A stretch of DNA of 64,000 nt from Ascarosepion bandense. Lineage: Eukaryota; Mollusca; Cephalopoda; Sepiida; Sepiidae. Location: NCBI GenBank assembly GCA_037127315.1, contig JBBBDQ010001028.1, forward strand, positions 434,001 to 498,000. The letters run 5' to 3'. Of the stretch, positions 1-11,375 are shown piece by piece. The notes beneath the pieces are model-generated. The model did not search any database, had not been told where the DNA came from, and worked only from the letters and a program-made list of their open reading frames with translations. Positions within the stretch are counted from its first letter, which is position 1, and each line of letters opens with the position of its first letter. The position numbers and the translations under genes were made by a program.

Positions 1-24
1 TATATATATATATATATATATATT
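1..24. repeat. (TA)n microsatellite at window edge
   Basis: Uninterrupted TA dinucleotides run from the first base and directly adjoin the 3' end of the minus-strand LINE that follows. The left end is cut by the window. Confidence 0.95.
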
Positions 25-882
25 TATAATCATATTGCCCCAAGCAAGGCATTTTACTACCACTGTTTTGCAGGGGGTTACACAGGAGGAAAGTTATAAG
101 AGTGACAGATTATAGGGGGTGTAGGAAGTGGGTAAGAGAAGGAAGAGGATAATGATGAGAGTGGATGGAGAAAGGAGCAGGAGAGAGAGGTTAGTGAGAT
201 AAGAGATGACTATTGACTTTACATTAAACTTCTTGGAGATTGTAGTTGTCGGGGAAGCAAGTAAATGGAAGGGAATTCCACAAGCGGGAAGTGCAAGAAA
301 AGAAGCTGCTGGAGTAGAATTTGCATTTACATTTTATTGGTTTCACAGTAAAAGGGCGGGACCTAGTTGCTAATCTTGTGTCTCAAATAAATTGATATAT
401 AGGGGGCACCAGTGAGCTAAGTTCATTAAAGCAGAAGCTGTGAAAGTATGTGTAGAAGAGAAACAGGGAAGCCACATTGTCCCGGTGAGAAAGTGACTGT
501 ATCTGAGCTGCCAAGTCGGGATCGATCACATTACAGATTCTCCATTGGTTTTGTCAAGGATACCTAAGTAGATAGCACCCAACCAGATATGGCAGCAATA
601 TTCAATGCACAGACGGATGGTAGATTTATATATGTGCAGGATTGTTTCAGACTGGAAAAACTTCCTGGCCCTACACAGAGAACCGACTTTCTTAGCAGCA
701 GATTTAGCCATGGATTCTATATAAGCATTCCACTTGAGGTCTGTTGTGAGATTTAATCCAAGGAGGCACAGTGTTTTGTTTTCAGGGAGACTAGCCTGAT
801 CCATGCTGATGGGGGGTAGGAACGAATGTCTGTGATGGTTAATAGATAGCAGATTCATTTTGGAAGCATTAAAATTCACAAG

Positions 883-1360
883 TCATTTCTTACCCCAGTT
901 CACCACAAATTGAAGGTTCTTTTCAAGCTCAGCAGCGAGATTTGCTTTGTCAGCCTCAGCAGATTTTTGATCATTGCCAGAGTAAACCGCAGTGTCATCA
1001 GCGTATATGCCTACATGGGATCTTATTACATCTGGGAGATTGTTAATGTAGATAAGGAAAAGCATAGGACCTAGAATAGAGCCTTGAGGGACACCCACGT
1101 TTGTATGATGGTATTAGGAGGCATTTCTGTTCAATACTACTTTCATTGTGTGATTTGAAAGGAATGACTGCATTAGGTCAAACAATTGTCCAGTTATACC
1201 ATAGCCCCGCAGATTGCGTCAAAGGCCAGCATGCCAGACTGTCAAATGCTTTGGAGATATCTAGGGCAACAGTTTGGGCTTCGCCGTTCTTGTCGAGAGC
1301 CTGATGCATATACTCAGTGATGGTCGTGAGCATATCAGCAGTAGACCTGGTGAAGCGCAA
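883..1360 (-). pseudogene. Reverse transcriptase fragment of LINE copy 1
   Basis: Two frames cover the RT palm. Residues FTRSTADMLTTITEYMHQALDKNG and DISKAFDSL (block A) lie at about 1360-1230, and [20 protein letters not shown] plus YADDT lie at 1098-990. Compared with copy 2, the WHAGLL segment after the first catalytic Asp is replaced and the frame is lost between 1180 and 1098. The Asp-Asp pair survives, but the surrounding stops rule out function. Confidence 0.8.
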
Positions 1361-2191
1361 AAACTATAGTTTGTCAGAGAAGAGTGTGGGCTGTGAGATG
1401 TTGAACTACTTCAGTGCTGATGATGGCTTCGAACACTTTACCAAAAATCAGTAGGAGGCTGATAGGGCGATAATAGAGGGATCAGAGGGTTCAGTGTTTA
1501 TATATATTCCATATATTGGAACTACGGAGGAGAACTTCCGGCAGGCAGGAAAGCAAGAAGCAGAGGCAGTAGTTATAAAGTTTGGAGAGAACAGAGGAGA
1601 GTTCAAGGTAACATTTCTTCAGGACAATGATTGGGATTCCATCGCCAATTCTCACTTTATGGTGGTCAAGCTTTGAAATTATATTAAAGACCACCAAGTG
1701 GGTAATGTGAATGTCATTCAGTTGGGCCTCAGTTCAGGGTGGGAAGTCGGGTACAGATACTCCAGACGAGTCCAGTGTAGAGTTGGTAGAGAATCTGTGA
1801 GTGAAGCACTCAGCTTTGTCTGTTGTAGAGGTAAGGACCTCATATTCATTGATTAGAGGAGGGATTGAGGGTTTGTCACTGTTTAGTACACTTTTACAGA
1901 ACCTCCAGTAGTCTTTGGAACCAAACTTACGGAATGTTATGCACTGCTTCATTCTGGCTGCAAACAGCAGCTTAGCTTCTTTAAGTATCTTCTTGCACTC
2001 ATTGCAAGCAGAGGCAAAGAGGCACCTGTTATGGTCTGACATGTGACTCTGATAAAGCCAGATGAAGTTATTTTGATGGGTGATGGCAGCCGAGCAAGCA
2101 GGAGATAACCAAGGGGATGAGGGATTTAAGTCTCAACTTCCTGGCTGAGATGAAAGCATCGATGCCAGCCTTAACCCAAGAAGAGACCTCA

Positions 2192-3080
2192 TCAGCGGGA
2201 AGACTTTGTTCCAAGGGACATCACACAGGAAATTGTGGAATAAGTCCCAATCGACTCTTTGATAACAGTGTAGCAGTAGGATATTTTGCTAGTTTGAGGT
2301 TCTTGGGTGGAGTGGGAGTGGAAGGAGATGCTAACGGAAACCACTGCATGGTCAGAGTTTCCAAGGGGGCAGAGTTGCTTGACACTGCAAGAGTCAGGGA
2401 TGGAAGCAAAACAGAGATCTAGCAGTGAGTCAGGTCCATTAGGGTTATTAGAGAAAGGCGTGGGGAACACTCAATCACTCAATCCCTTATGCAAGTGGTG
2501 GACACTTGCATAAGGGATTGAGTGATTGAAAAATTCATGGTGTGGACACTAGCAAGATCTGTGACAGAGTTTTTCAGCCACTTGGCATGGTGGGCATTAA
2601 AGTAGCCAAACACAAATATATGGGCAAACAGATGAGAGGAAATGGCCTTGTCAATATTACTGGAGATGCTGTCAAGAACAAAACAGTCAGAAGATGAGTG
2701 AGGTAGAGGAAGAAGAGATAGCTAACTGAGCTTAATAGGGAGAGAAGGAAACACATATAAGAATAATCTAGGGATTCAAGAGAGATCACCCTAGCTAGAG
2801 GGAGGTGTTCACTGATGCAAACACCAAGCCCATGCATGTGGACACTGGAGTCCTTCAAGAAGAGGGAAAGGTAACCAGGAACATAGAATTCAGAAGAGAG
2901 GATAGAAGGATCAAGGCTAGTTTCACAGAGGGCTAGGATGTCAGGTGAGTTGACTTGGAGGAAGGATTCGTCACTGTAAAAGTTGGTACATATACCCCAT
3001 ATGTTAGCAAAGGAGATGTTGATAGGTTTGGGCGTTTTTTTGGCTGGTTTAGATTTGCTATTATGATAGTGTGTATTCAT
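2192..3080 (-). pseudogene. APE-type endonuclease fragment of LINE copy 1
   Basis: The segment 3080-2574 encodes ISFANIWGICTNF, then SPDILALCETSLDPSI, which is the LxETxL block of LINE endonucleases. After a break, 2470-2192 encodes PDSLLDLCFAS and GNSDHAVVSVSI, the C-terminal SDH block of the same fold. The enzyme would nick target DNA for target-primed reverse transcription. Between the two parts lies a 27-bp perfect inverted repeat (2471-2529) that destroys the frame. Confidence 0.75.
2471..2529. repeat. 27-bp perfect inverted repeat, 5-nt spacer
   Basis: The left arm at 2471-2497 is the exact reverse complement of 2503-2529, separated by GTGGA. It sits inside the endonuclease of LINE copy 1, where one arm looks like original LINE sequence, so the other arm is probably a locally templated inverted duplication. 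Confidence 0.9.
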
Positions 3081-3162
3081 GAAAGTTTTATTAGGAGAGA
3101 GATCTTGAGTAGAATCAGTCGGTGGATATATGCAACGTGTGGGTGGGGAACTGAAAATATAT

Positions 3163-3168
3163 ATGTGT

Positions 3169-3199
<31 letters not shown>

Positions 3200-3202
3200 C
3201 AC

Positions 3203-3248
<46 letters not shown>

Positions 3249-3413
3249 AAAAAAATATATATAACTTTAATCCAAAAGGAAAAGCAGGTAAGTAAATCCC
3301 AAAGACCCGATCCTAATTAATATTAATTGCATTAATATTAAAACAGATCAAGGTGGAGGACTCAATGTAATTAAGGGATTTCATATAGAAATGGCCATAC
3401 AACTGATTTGAAC

Positions 3414-3449
<36 letters not shown>
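3163..3449. repeat. (GT)n(TA)n and second (TA)n microsatellites
   Basis: A GT tract followed by a TA tract covers 3163-3245 and another TA tract covers 3414-3449. The 165 bases between them are unassigned AT-rich sequence. The first tract forms the 5' boundary of LINE copy 1. Confidence 0.9.
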
Positions 3450-3454
<5 letters not shown>

Positions 3455-6100
3455 GAATAAATTTCGCTGTCTCAAAAAAAAAAAAAACATGCTAGCATTC
3501 AACGTCTATTTTGGACAATTTTACTTTTAGATAAAGTTGTAAGTGAAAAAATTGGAAAATTTGGCTTTGTCTAGCTTTACAAAGGGAAAGCGGTTAAAGG
3601 ATGGAATAGGAAATGGTGTTAAATTGAGAATTGGGTTAAACAAAACAGAAGGAAAAAGAGGAAAGAGGTAAGAAGGATAAAGAAAAAGAAAAGAAAATAG
3701 AAAAATTTCCATATTTTAGAGCCGCTTGATATGTGTCAAACAAAACTAGCATTTATAATTGGGTTAAAGTATTAGAAAAAAGATTTTTAGAAAAAAACAT
3801 TTAGGGAAAAAAAGCAGATATATGATTTAAATAAATTTAATTAAGTTAATCTAATAAATGATAAATCTAGATATAAATAAAATAAAAATAAAAAAAATAA
3901 AATAAAATTTAATTTAAAAAAATTTTTTTAAATTAGTTAAATTGAGTTAAATTAGTAAAAGTATCCATATTTTATAAAGGTAGATAATCAAAGGAGACAG
4001 GAAGAGGAAGGTAGAAGGATTAAAATTACTATTTAAAAATTAAATTAATTTATCAAAAAACAAATTTATATTTACTCTCTTTAAAACTAAAATTAGAATT
4101 TGAAATTTAAATGTTCACAAATTTCGCTTTATGGCGGCACTTACTAATGAATTCCTTTCTAAAATTCAGGAGTAGGTGCTGGTTTGGGTACGTTAATATT
4201 AGAATTTTTTCTTGCAGACACAGATCACACCTATCACGAAAATTCCTCGGAATTCGGGCTGAACCTATCAGTCTCCAGCTAATTACAGGGTTCAGCCCTT
4301 CTTCCTTCATTTTTCAGAATCTCCGTGAAAGGGTTGACTGGTATTTTTGACCTGGGTTTGAAAACGAATACTTAAAACTATCCAAACACTGATGATGTAA
4401 GAATAAAAATTATATTATTCTGTACAGTGCTACATAGAAACTTTTAAAGCTTGCAAAACTATGTACAGAACAGCCAGATATCAGTGGGAAATAAATATAG
4501 AAATTTTATATTCAAAACTTTTTTAAAATCAACTTTGACATTATTCAATCAAAATTAAAGAGAAACATTTTTTAATAAGTTGAATATTTTTAGTATCAAA
4601 AGACTGATCATACAATGAAATTGTTTTTGTAAAGGTTTATTGAGTGAAGGACAAATGCATAATTGATTTTCTAGAACTAACTCCACTTACTGACTTAATA
4701 TTCATTTTGGTTGACTGTTCTATCAGGATTGATAAAAATTTAAAGGTTTTATTTTTCAATATTACAAACTTCTTTATACATGTTGGGATTAATATTTACA
4801 TCAGCACACTTATAGGATATTGCTAGAATTAAATGTAAGGAAAATAAATCAAAAAATCTTACAAAATAAACTTTACCAGTGTTATTGATAGTCATTAGAT
4901 GCACTTTGATTTCTGTAATATTAGAAGCTCACTATTGCTAAAATCTATAATTATCAAGATAGCTAAATATACAAAATGTTTCAAGAAAAACAGTAAATTT
5001 GAGCCTCCAGATAAACAAATTAACTTTTCCTTCATTATGGCAGGGAATATAGCAGAACTTAAATATGTGTGTGTACATCTGTGGATTTGAACATGTTCAC
5101 CATGTTCTTAATAAATTTATATTATTTCAATGTCTGAGATGTACTCCAATAATCTACAGGGTTTTATTCAATTTCTTATAATTCTGCATTGTTAGTATTA
5201 AAAGAAATAATTTTATAGAATTATTAGATATATATGGTGCTACACAAACACTCGAGAAATGACCATGAAAATAATTTTTTTTAAAATTACAATACCTTCT
5301 GTTTTTTACCATTCTTATAAGTCTTGCCTGCTGCATACACAAGAAAAAATTGTGAAGGAAGCCTCCTGTACTACATTCAGGTTGGGTGTACTGTTAATTT
5401 CTCGGCGTAACTCACTTTCTAGAATCTGTCATCAAAATTCCTTCTTTAATGTCCCTTCTATTGAAATACATCACACATACACACACACAGTATCATTACT
5501 AATACAATCTCGTTTACCAAGAAATGAGGCTATCTTGAAAATAAAGATGTATTTATATTGATATTGAAGATATTTCCAAAATAATAAACTAAAAATCATT
5601 GTCAATTCAGAGTTTTTCCAGAATACATGTGCTTTCACAAATAAAAAAGGAAAAATAAAGAGACAATGATTACAAAGTGAGAGGAAGAGGAAGAGAATGA
5701 TCAAAAACAGAGATGAGCTATATACAATGACATGCTAAAAGTAATATGTTAGCAGTCTGCATCCTAACATAATGGTAATGTCAGAGACTCATAGTTGTTC
5801 TGATATCTGGTGTCAACATTGGCTAGACTGATTATGATGAAGTAATATATGACTGAACAGGACATATTAGGAAGTATCAAACAGATAAAATATTCCATTT
5901 CTGAAATTAGAGACATTTGACATCCCTCATTCAAAGAATACTTAATGGAAAGTATTACCATCCACCATAAACATTACAGTGGCCAACCACAGTTCTTTAA
6001 TTATCACAACCAGAAACATCTGGCTAAAATTATCTTTGATAACAATCAAACACTGTCTCAAATTACATTCAATTCAGAATGTACCAGATGTATATACAGC
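3450..6100. other. AT-rich stretch without recognised gene
   Basis: About 2.6 kb of AT-rich DNA with poly-A and poly-T runs, such as 3475-3487. The part at 4110-4370 has a higher GC and CpG content than its surroundings and reads like an old repeat, but I cannot name it. Several short open frames here show no family resemblance. I see no tRNA, splice-bounded exon or transposon protein. Confidence 0.5.
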
Positions 6101-6229
6101 AGGTTAGTTCTTTAGCTCTTATGAAATTTCGAAGTAGAAGACCTACCAGGGTGCCCTTGTTAACACCCTGACCCTGGACAGTGATACACATGGGCTTGTG
6201 ACATCAGTAATTGATTCCTGTATGACTGG

Positions 6230-6586
6230 CAAGGTGGTGTAGACTGATTCTAGTTGTGTATGAAGCCATAGACTCTCGTGTCAGTAAGGTACCATGCAGG
6301 CTAGTGATGTGAGAGTTATGTCCATGTGGCATATGCTGGGTTCATGGGTTTGCCTGAACATGTTATTTGGTGACTGCTACATTGCACTCATCCATAAACA
6401 TTCATACCAATTCATAGACTCCATATACCCAAATAACAACGGATTATTACTAATGGATAATGCATGTGCTATCAGTTGCTTAAAATTGTGTAAAATTGGT
6501 TCGAGGAGCAATCTAGAATCTTCCAACAAATACTGTGTCTAACTATGTTTGCTCAATATAAGCCCAACTGAGCAGTTATGGGATAT
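6230..6586 (+). pseudogene. Tc1-like transposase relic, 5' portion
   Basis: The frame around 6294-6542 contains VMSMWHMLGSWVCL (compare the VMVW block of Tc1 transposases), then YQFIDSIYPNNNGLLLMDNA, where MDNA matches the QDNA block with the second catalytic Asp. After a frame change, 6559-6586 reads SPTEQLWDI, the decayed SPDLNPIExLWD block that follows the third catalytic Asp. That Asp is already changed. The N-terminal DNA-binding part is not recognisable. The reading stops at 6586, where a LINE poly-T tail begins, and the matching continuation is found at 11331. Confidence 0.7.
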
Positions 6587-6810
6587 TTTTTTTTTTTTTA
6601 ATCATTTCACCCCAAGCAAGGCGGAAATGCCACTGATGTGCAGGGGGTTACATAAATGTAAAAAGATTAATTAGAAGAGTGAGGAGTACAAACTAGTTAG
6701 AAAGGAACAATAGAAAGCAGGTGCGATAACAGATACATAGGTGGAGAGAAAGGGAAGATTATACAGGGGTAGGGAGAGAGCTAGGGTCCAGTGGTTAGTA
6801 GATGAGTATT
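6587..6810 (-). mobile_element. Jockey-group LINE, short 3' fragment (copy 2b)
   Basis: Poly-T at 6587-6599 followed by AATCATTTCACCCC is the reverse complement of a LINE 3' terminus and A tail. The homology to the other copies ends near 6810, where a second poly-T begins the tail of copy 2. No coding sequence remains. It is a 5'-truncated copy lying tail-first against the Tc1 relic. Confidence 0.75.
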
Positions 6811-6997
6811 TTTTTTTTTTTCATTATAAGCGTTTCACCCCGAGCAAGGCATGTCACTGCCACTACTGCACAGGGGGCTACGTAGAGTGGAGAAAGGATG
6901 GTTAAGTATAGGAAATGTCAGAGGGTGGGTGATAGGCGGGTAAGGATACCGAGAATGAGGGTTGGGTAGATGAGAGTGTTCTGAGAATAATTGGGAG

Positions 6998-8419
6998 TTA
7001 GTGTGATAGGAGGTGTCTATTGACCCTACATTTAAACACCTGGAGATTGTAACTGTCGGGAAAGCAGAGTTGTGGAAGGGAGTTCCACAGGCGGGAAGCG
7101 CGAGAAAGGAAGCTGTTGGAGTAGAATTTACGGTTACATCTTATTTGTTTAACTGTAAAAGGGTGGGACCTAGTTGCTAATCTAGTATCTCGTGTAAATT
7201 CGTGCTTGGGCAGCACCAGTGAACTAAGCTCATCGGAGCAGCAGCCATGAAAGTACTTGTAGAAGAGGCACAGGGAAGCCACATCACGCCGGTGAGAGAG
7301 CGGCTGCAGCCGGTCTGCCAAATCAGTATCAACCACGTTACAGATCCTCCTTTGTATTTTGTCAAGAAGCCCAAGGAGAGCAGCAGGGGCACCCGACCAG
7401 ATATGGCAGCAATATTCAATACACGGGCAGATGGTAGATTTGTATATGTGCAGAATAGATTCAGGTGGGAAAAACTTCCGGGCCCTGCACAGGGAGCCGA
7501 CTTTCATAGCAGTGGATTTGGCAATGGATTCGATATAGTCATTCCATTTGAGGTCCGCCGAAAGTGTAAGGCCAAGAAGGCGTAGTATTTTACTCTCTGG
7601 GAGGCTAGCCTGTCCCATGCTAATGGGAGGTAGATGCGATTGTCTATGGTGGTTAGTTGATAGCAGCTTTGTTTTAGAGGCATTGAAATTTACCAGCCAT
7701 TTCCTACCCCAGGCCACTACGGATTGGAGGTCCCTTTCAAGTACGGCAGCGAGGTTCACTTTGTCGTCCACACCTGGTTTCTGATCGATGCGAGAGTAGA
7801 TTGTTGTGTCATTGGCATACATGCCAACTTGGGATTTAATGGTGTCAGGGAGATCATTAATGTAGATCAGAAAGAGTGTGGGACCTAGGATAGAACCTTG
7901 AGGGACGCCCGCGTTCGTGTGATAGTTTTGGGAGGCATGCCCATTTAATACCACCTTCAATGTGCGGTTAGAGAGGAAGGACTGGATGAGGTCAAACAGA
8001 TGTCCAGTTATCCCATAGCTTCGCAGTTTGCACAAGAGGCCCGCATGCCAGACCCTGTCAAATGCTTTGGAGATATCCAAGGCAACGGTTCGGGCTTCAC
8101 CATTCTTGTCGAGTGCCTGGTATATATACTCGGTAATGGTCGTTAGCATATCAGCAGTAGACCTGGTGAAGCGAAACCCGTACTGTTTGTCAGAGAGAAG
8201 CCTGTTGGCCATGAGATGCTGAGTCACCTCAGCGTTGATAATGGCTTCGAAAACTTTGCCAAAGATTGGAAGGAGACTAATAGGACGGTAATTGGCAGGG
8301 TCTGAGGGTTTGCCAGAATTCTTAAATATAGGAGGAGGACTTCCAACAGGCAGGAAAGCAGGAAGCAGATAGGCAGAGGTTATAGAGTTTAGAGAGGACA
8401 GAGGAGAGTTCTGGGGCAC
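6998..8419 (-). CDS. LINE reverse transcriptase, long open frame with mutated active site
   Basis: A 473-residue open frame covers the RT fingers (DPANYRPISLLPIFGKVFE), block A (ALDISKAFDRVWH, first catalytic Asp intact), block B ([20 protein letters not shown]), block C and the C-terminal region with CIEYCCHIWSG, rich in Cys and His. Block C reads MYANDTTIYS instead of YADD: the first of the two catalytic aspartates is Asn (codon at 7811-7813), which should abolish polymerisation. The open frame is joined upstream, after a frameshift near 8330, to 8795-8322. It has no plausible native start; its initial Met is internal to the original polyprotein. Confidence 0.8.
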   Translation of the reverse strand: MPQNSPLSSLNSITSAYLLPAFLPVGSPPPIFKNSGKPSDPANYRPISLLPIFGKVFEAIINAEVTQHLMANRLLSDKQYGFRFTRSTADMLTTITEYIYQALDKNGEARTVALDISKAFDRVWHAGLLCKLRSYGITGHLFDLIQSFLSNRTLKVVLNGHASQNYHTNAGVPQGSILGPTLFLIYINDLPDTIKSQVGMYANDTTIYSRIDQKPGVDDKVNLAAVLERDLQSVVAWGRKWLVNFNASKTKLLSTNHHRQSHLPPISMGQASLPESKILRLLGLTLSADLKWNDYIESIAKSTAMKVGSLCRARKFFPPESILHIYKSTICPCIEYCCHIWSGAPAALLGLLDKIQRRICNVVDTDLADRLQPLSHRRDVASLCLFYKYFHGCCSDELSSLVLPKHEFTRDTRLATRSHPFTVKQIRCNRKFYSNSFLSRASRLWNSLPQLCFPDSYNLQVFKCRVNRHLLSH

Positions 8420-8795
8420 ATTTCTTCAGTACTATGACTGGGATTCCGTCACCGCCGCTCACTTTGTGTGGGTCAAGTTGTGCAATTATCTTGGCGACCA
8501 GCGAGGGTGTAATGTGGACGTCATTTAGTTGAGCCTCAGTTCTGGGTGGGAAGTCTGGTGTAGGTATTCCTAACGAGTCCAGTGTTGAATTGGTTGAGAA
8601 TCTACGGGCAAAGCATTCAGCCTTGTCGGCTGGGGAGGTGAGAACTTCAAACTCATTGATTAGTGGGGGTATTGAAGTCTTGTTCCTGCTGAGCACGCTT
8701 TTGCAGAGACGCCAGTAATCTTTGGAACCAAACTTAGAGGATGCTATGCGTTGCCTAATTCTGGTAGCAAATGCCCTCTTGGCTTCGTTCAGCAC
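8322..8795 (-). pseudogene. LINE linker and RT N-terminus, frameshifted from 6998-8419
   Basis: 157 residues, beginning MLNEAKRAFATRIRQR, contain FGSKDYWRLCKSVL, EFEVLTSPADKAECFARRFS and LDPHKVSGGDGIPVIVLKKC, the segment just before the RT fingers. The frame ends at SSSYI where copy 3 reads SSSVVPVFKNSG; copy 2 has lost about four codons and shifted frame near 8330, so the RT continues in the 6998-8419 frame. Confidence 0.75.
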
Positions 8796-9014
8796 TTTTT
8801 TACACTTATTCCGTGCTGAGGCGAAAAGGCGCCTGTTTTGGTTCGACGAGCAGCTTCGATATAGCCGGAAGAAATGGTTCAGGTGGGCAATGGCGGCCGA
8901 GCAAGCGGGTGAGAACCAGGGGGACGAATTTGGTTTTAGTTGGAATTTCCTGGCCGGGATAAAAGCATCGATGCCAGCCTTGACCCAAGAGGAGACTTAT
9001 GGTAAAATACTATT

Positions 9015-11330
9015 GACATGTAAGATCCTGTATCTACAATCTCGCAGCTTTGCCCTCTCAGTAACTCCGATCATGCTGTTGTTTCTATGAATATCTCTCT
9101 TTACTCTTCACTCCCTCTAAGAGCCTCCTATCAACAGGATTTCCTACTTCTACCAAAGAGCAGACAGGGATGTGTTTCGCGATTTTCTATGCGACATCCC
9201 TTGGGGAAAAGTGTTCATTCTCCCAGTTGAGGACTGTGCCTCTGAGGTCTCCTCCTGGTTGAAAGCTGGCATTGATGCCTTCATACCAATCAGGAAGTTC
9301 CATTCAAAACTTCATTCCTCCCCCTGGTTCTCCCCTGCCTGTTTGGCCACAATTGCCCACAGGAACCACTCCTTCCGGCTAGTTCAGAGCCATGCAACTG
9401 ACCACAATAGGTGCCTATTCGCCTCTGCTCGTAATGAGTGTAAGAGGGTCCTGAATAAAGACAAGCTGTTGTTTGCTGAGAGAATGAGGCAGCGCATAGC
9501 TAACCGCAAGTTTGGCTCTAAGGACTATTAGCAGCTGTGCAAACGTGCTGAAAAACAGCAAATCCTCCATCCCTCTTCAATCAATAAATTAGAGTTCCTC
9601 ATGGCATCTTTGCTTTCTCATCAGACTCCACATTTGCTAACTTCCCTCTTAGAACTGAAAGATGTTTACATAACTGTCTCTGGCATCTAAAATATCAAAG
9701 CTTGACACCCATAAGGTGAGCAGAGGTAATGGAATCCTGGTCATTGTGTTGAAGAAATGTGCCCCTGAACTCTTCTCTGTTCTCTCTAAACTCTATAATT
9801 ATTGCCTTTCTGCTTCCTGTTTTCCTGCCTGCTGGAAGTCCTCTTCTGTGGTTCCTGTATTTAAGAACTCAGGGGAACCCTCAGACCCATCCAATTATCG
9901 CTCTATCTGCCTCCTACCAATTTTTGGAAAAGTGTTCGAAGCTATTATCAATGCTGAGATAGTTCAACATCTTACTGCCCATAAACTGTTCTCAGACAAT
10001 ATGGATTCCACCTTGCCAGGTTTACTGCTGATATGCTAACGACCATCACGATGTACATATACCAGGTCCTCGATAAGTCCTGCAAAGCTCATGGATATCT
10101 CCAAGGCTTTTGATAGGGTTTGGCACACATGCTATGGTATCACTGGATGCTTACTTGATATGATCCAATCTTTCCTTTAGAACCACATAATGAATGTCAT
10201 CTTGAATGGGCATGCTTCCACACCCTACCATACGAATGCTGGTGTCCCCCAGAACACTATCCTAGGCCAAACATTCTTTCTAACCTTCATAAATGATCTC
10301 CCAGACATGATCAAATCCCAAGAAATCTGGCGAGGGGACAAGCATAACCTCATGCTGATTTTGAGAAGGACCTCCGCTCATTGGTGGACTGGGATAAGAA
10401 GGGGCTTGTAAATTTCAATGCTTCTAAAATGAAACTCCTGTCAACCATCACAGGCAATCTCTCCTGCCACCCATAAGCATGAACCAAGCAAGTCTCCCTG
10501 AAAGCAATATACTGTGCCTCCTCAGCCTTACTCTATCTTCTGACCTCAAGTAGAATCATTACATTGAATCAATAGCTAAATTCGCTGCTAGGAAGAATGG
10601 GTCACTGTGTCGGCCAGAAAGTTTTTTTTCACCTGAATCCATGTTGCACATATAGAAATCAAATGTCCAACCATGCATAGAATACTGTTGTCATATCTGG
10701 TCAGGCACCCGTGCTGTTTGTTTCAGTGTTCTTGACAGGCTCCAAAGGAGAATCTGTAATGTGATTGGTTCTGACCTAGCAGTTCAACTCCAGCCACTTT
10801 CTCACTGGCGGGATGGGGCTTTCTTCTGTCTCTTCTATAAATATTTTCATGGCATCTGCTCTGACGAACTTAGGTCATTGGTGCCTCCTCCACAAAGATT
10901 TACTCATGCAACCAGACTGGCAACAAGGTCCCACCCTTTTAACAGATCAACCAAATGCAGGTGACAATTCTACTCCTGCAGCTTCTTTTCTCACACTTCC
11001 GGCCTGTGAAATTCCCTTCCATGTATTTGTTTTTTTGACGGCTACAACCTCCAGGAATTTAAATGCAATGTCAATTCCCATCACTTATTCACTTGACTCC
11101 AGTCCTTTATACATCACCCTGTGTATCTTGTTTTTTTTTCCTTTCTCTCTACCTTTGCAACTGTCTTCACTCCTGTCTTCACATCCTTCTCATGCCCCTT
11201 TCTCTTTCACTACCTGCAGCTGGTTCATCTTTCTCTTCACTCTCCGCCTGCCTAAAACTTTAACTCTCTTATGTAGCCCAGTGCACATCAGTGGTGGTAC
11301 CACTTTGCTTGGGGTGAAATGATTAAAAAA
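9015..11330 (+). mobile_element. Jockey-group LINE, plus-strand copy 3
   Basis: Starts inside the endonuclease SDH block (about 9030-9090), continues through the linker (9172-9531, ending FGSKDY then a stop), RT fingers (9716-10039), block A (DISKAFDRVWH at about 10090-10125), block B (AGVPQNTILGQTFFLTFIND at about 10238-10300) and the C-terminal region, and ends with TTGGGGTGAAATGATT and a short A tail at 11330. The YADD box is deleted: sequence after DMIKSQ jumps directly to the downstream region near 10325. Several stops confirm decay. It faces away from copy 2. Confidence 0.8.
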
Positions 11331-11375
11331 ATATCAAGGAGGATGTGGAAAGCTATCAATATTTGACCACTTAAG
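11331..11375 (+). pseudogene. Tc1-like transposase relic, 3' portion after LINE insert
   Basis: Sequence immediately right of the LINE block restores the frame broken at 6586: TGG GAT at 6580-6584 is followed in sense by ATC AAG GAG GAT GTG from 11333 (LWD then IKEDV). The bases ATAT occur at both junctions and could be a short target-site duplication. I infer that 6587-11330 was inserted into this older transposon. Confidence 0.5.

Larger units (their letters stand above)
25..3158 (-). mobile_element. Jockey-group LINE, degenerate copy 1
   Basis: This is a non-LTR retrotransposon read on the minus strand. From 5' to 3' on that strand there are an N-terminal APE-type endonuclease (about 3080-2574, then 2470-2192), a linker (2042-1734), the reverse transcriptase (1697-883) and the C-terminal region (879-526). 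The 3' end near 25-70 shares a GGGG-rich terminus ending close to TTGGGG with the other copies here. The RT keeps the VPQGSILGP block and the active site as [10 protein letters not shown] (about 990-1020). Many stops and frame changes make it a fossil. The 5' end stops at the microsatellite at 3163. The clade (Jockey/CR1 group) is assigned from motif resemblance only. Confidence 0.85.
6811..8995 (-). mobile_element. Jockey-group LINE, best-preserved copy (copy 2)
   Basis: Begins at its 3' end with poly-T at 6811-6821 and TTTCACCCCGAGC, then runs through the C-terminal domain, RT and the linker to about 8995, where it stops in the endonuclease-RT spacer (the segment reading KAGIDAF in copy 3). 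It is therefore 5'-truncated. It lies head to head with copy 3, whose 5' end starts within about 25 bases. Confidence 0.85.

Noticed and set aside
7247..7784. Plus-strand frames opposite the LINE RT
   Set aside because: Shadow frames of the minus-strand RT of copy 2; no independent evidence.
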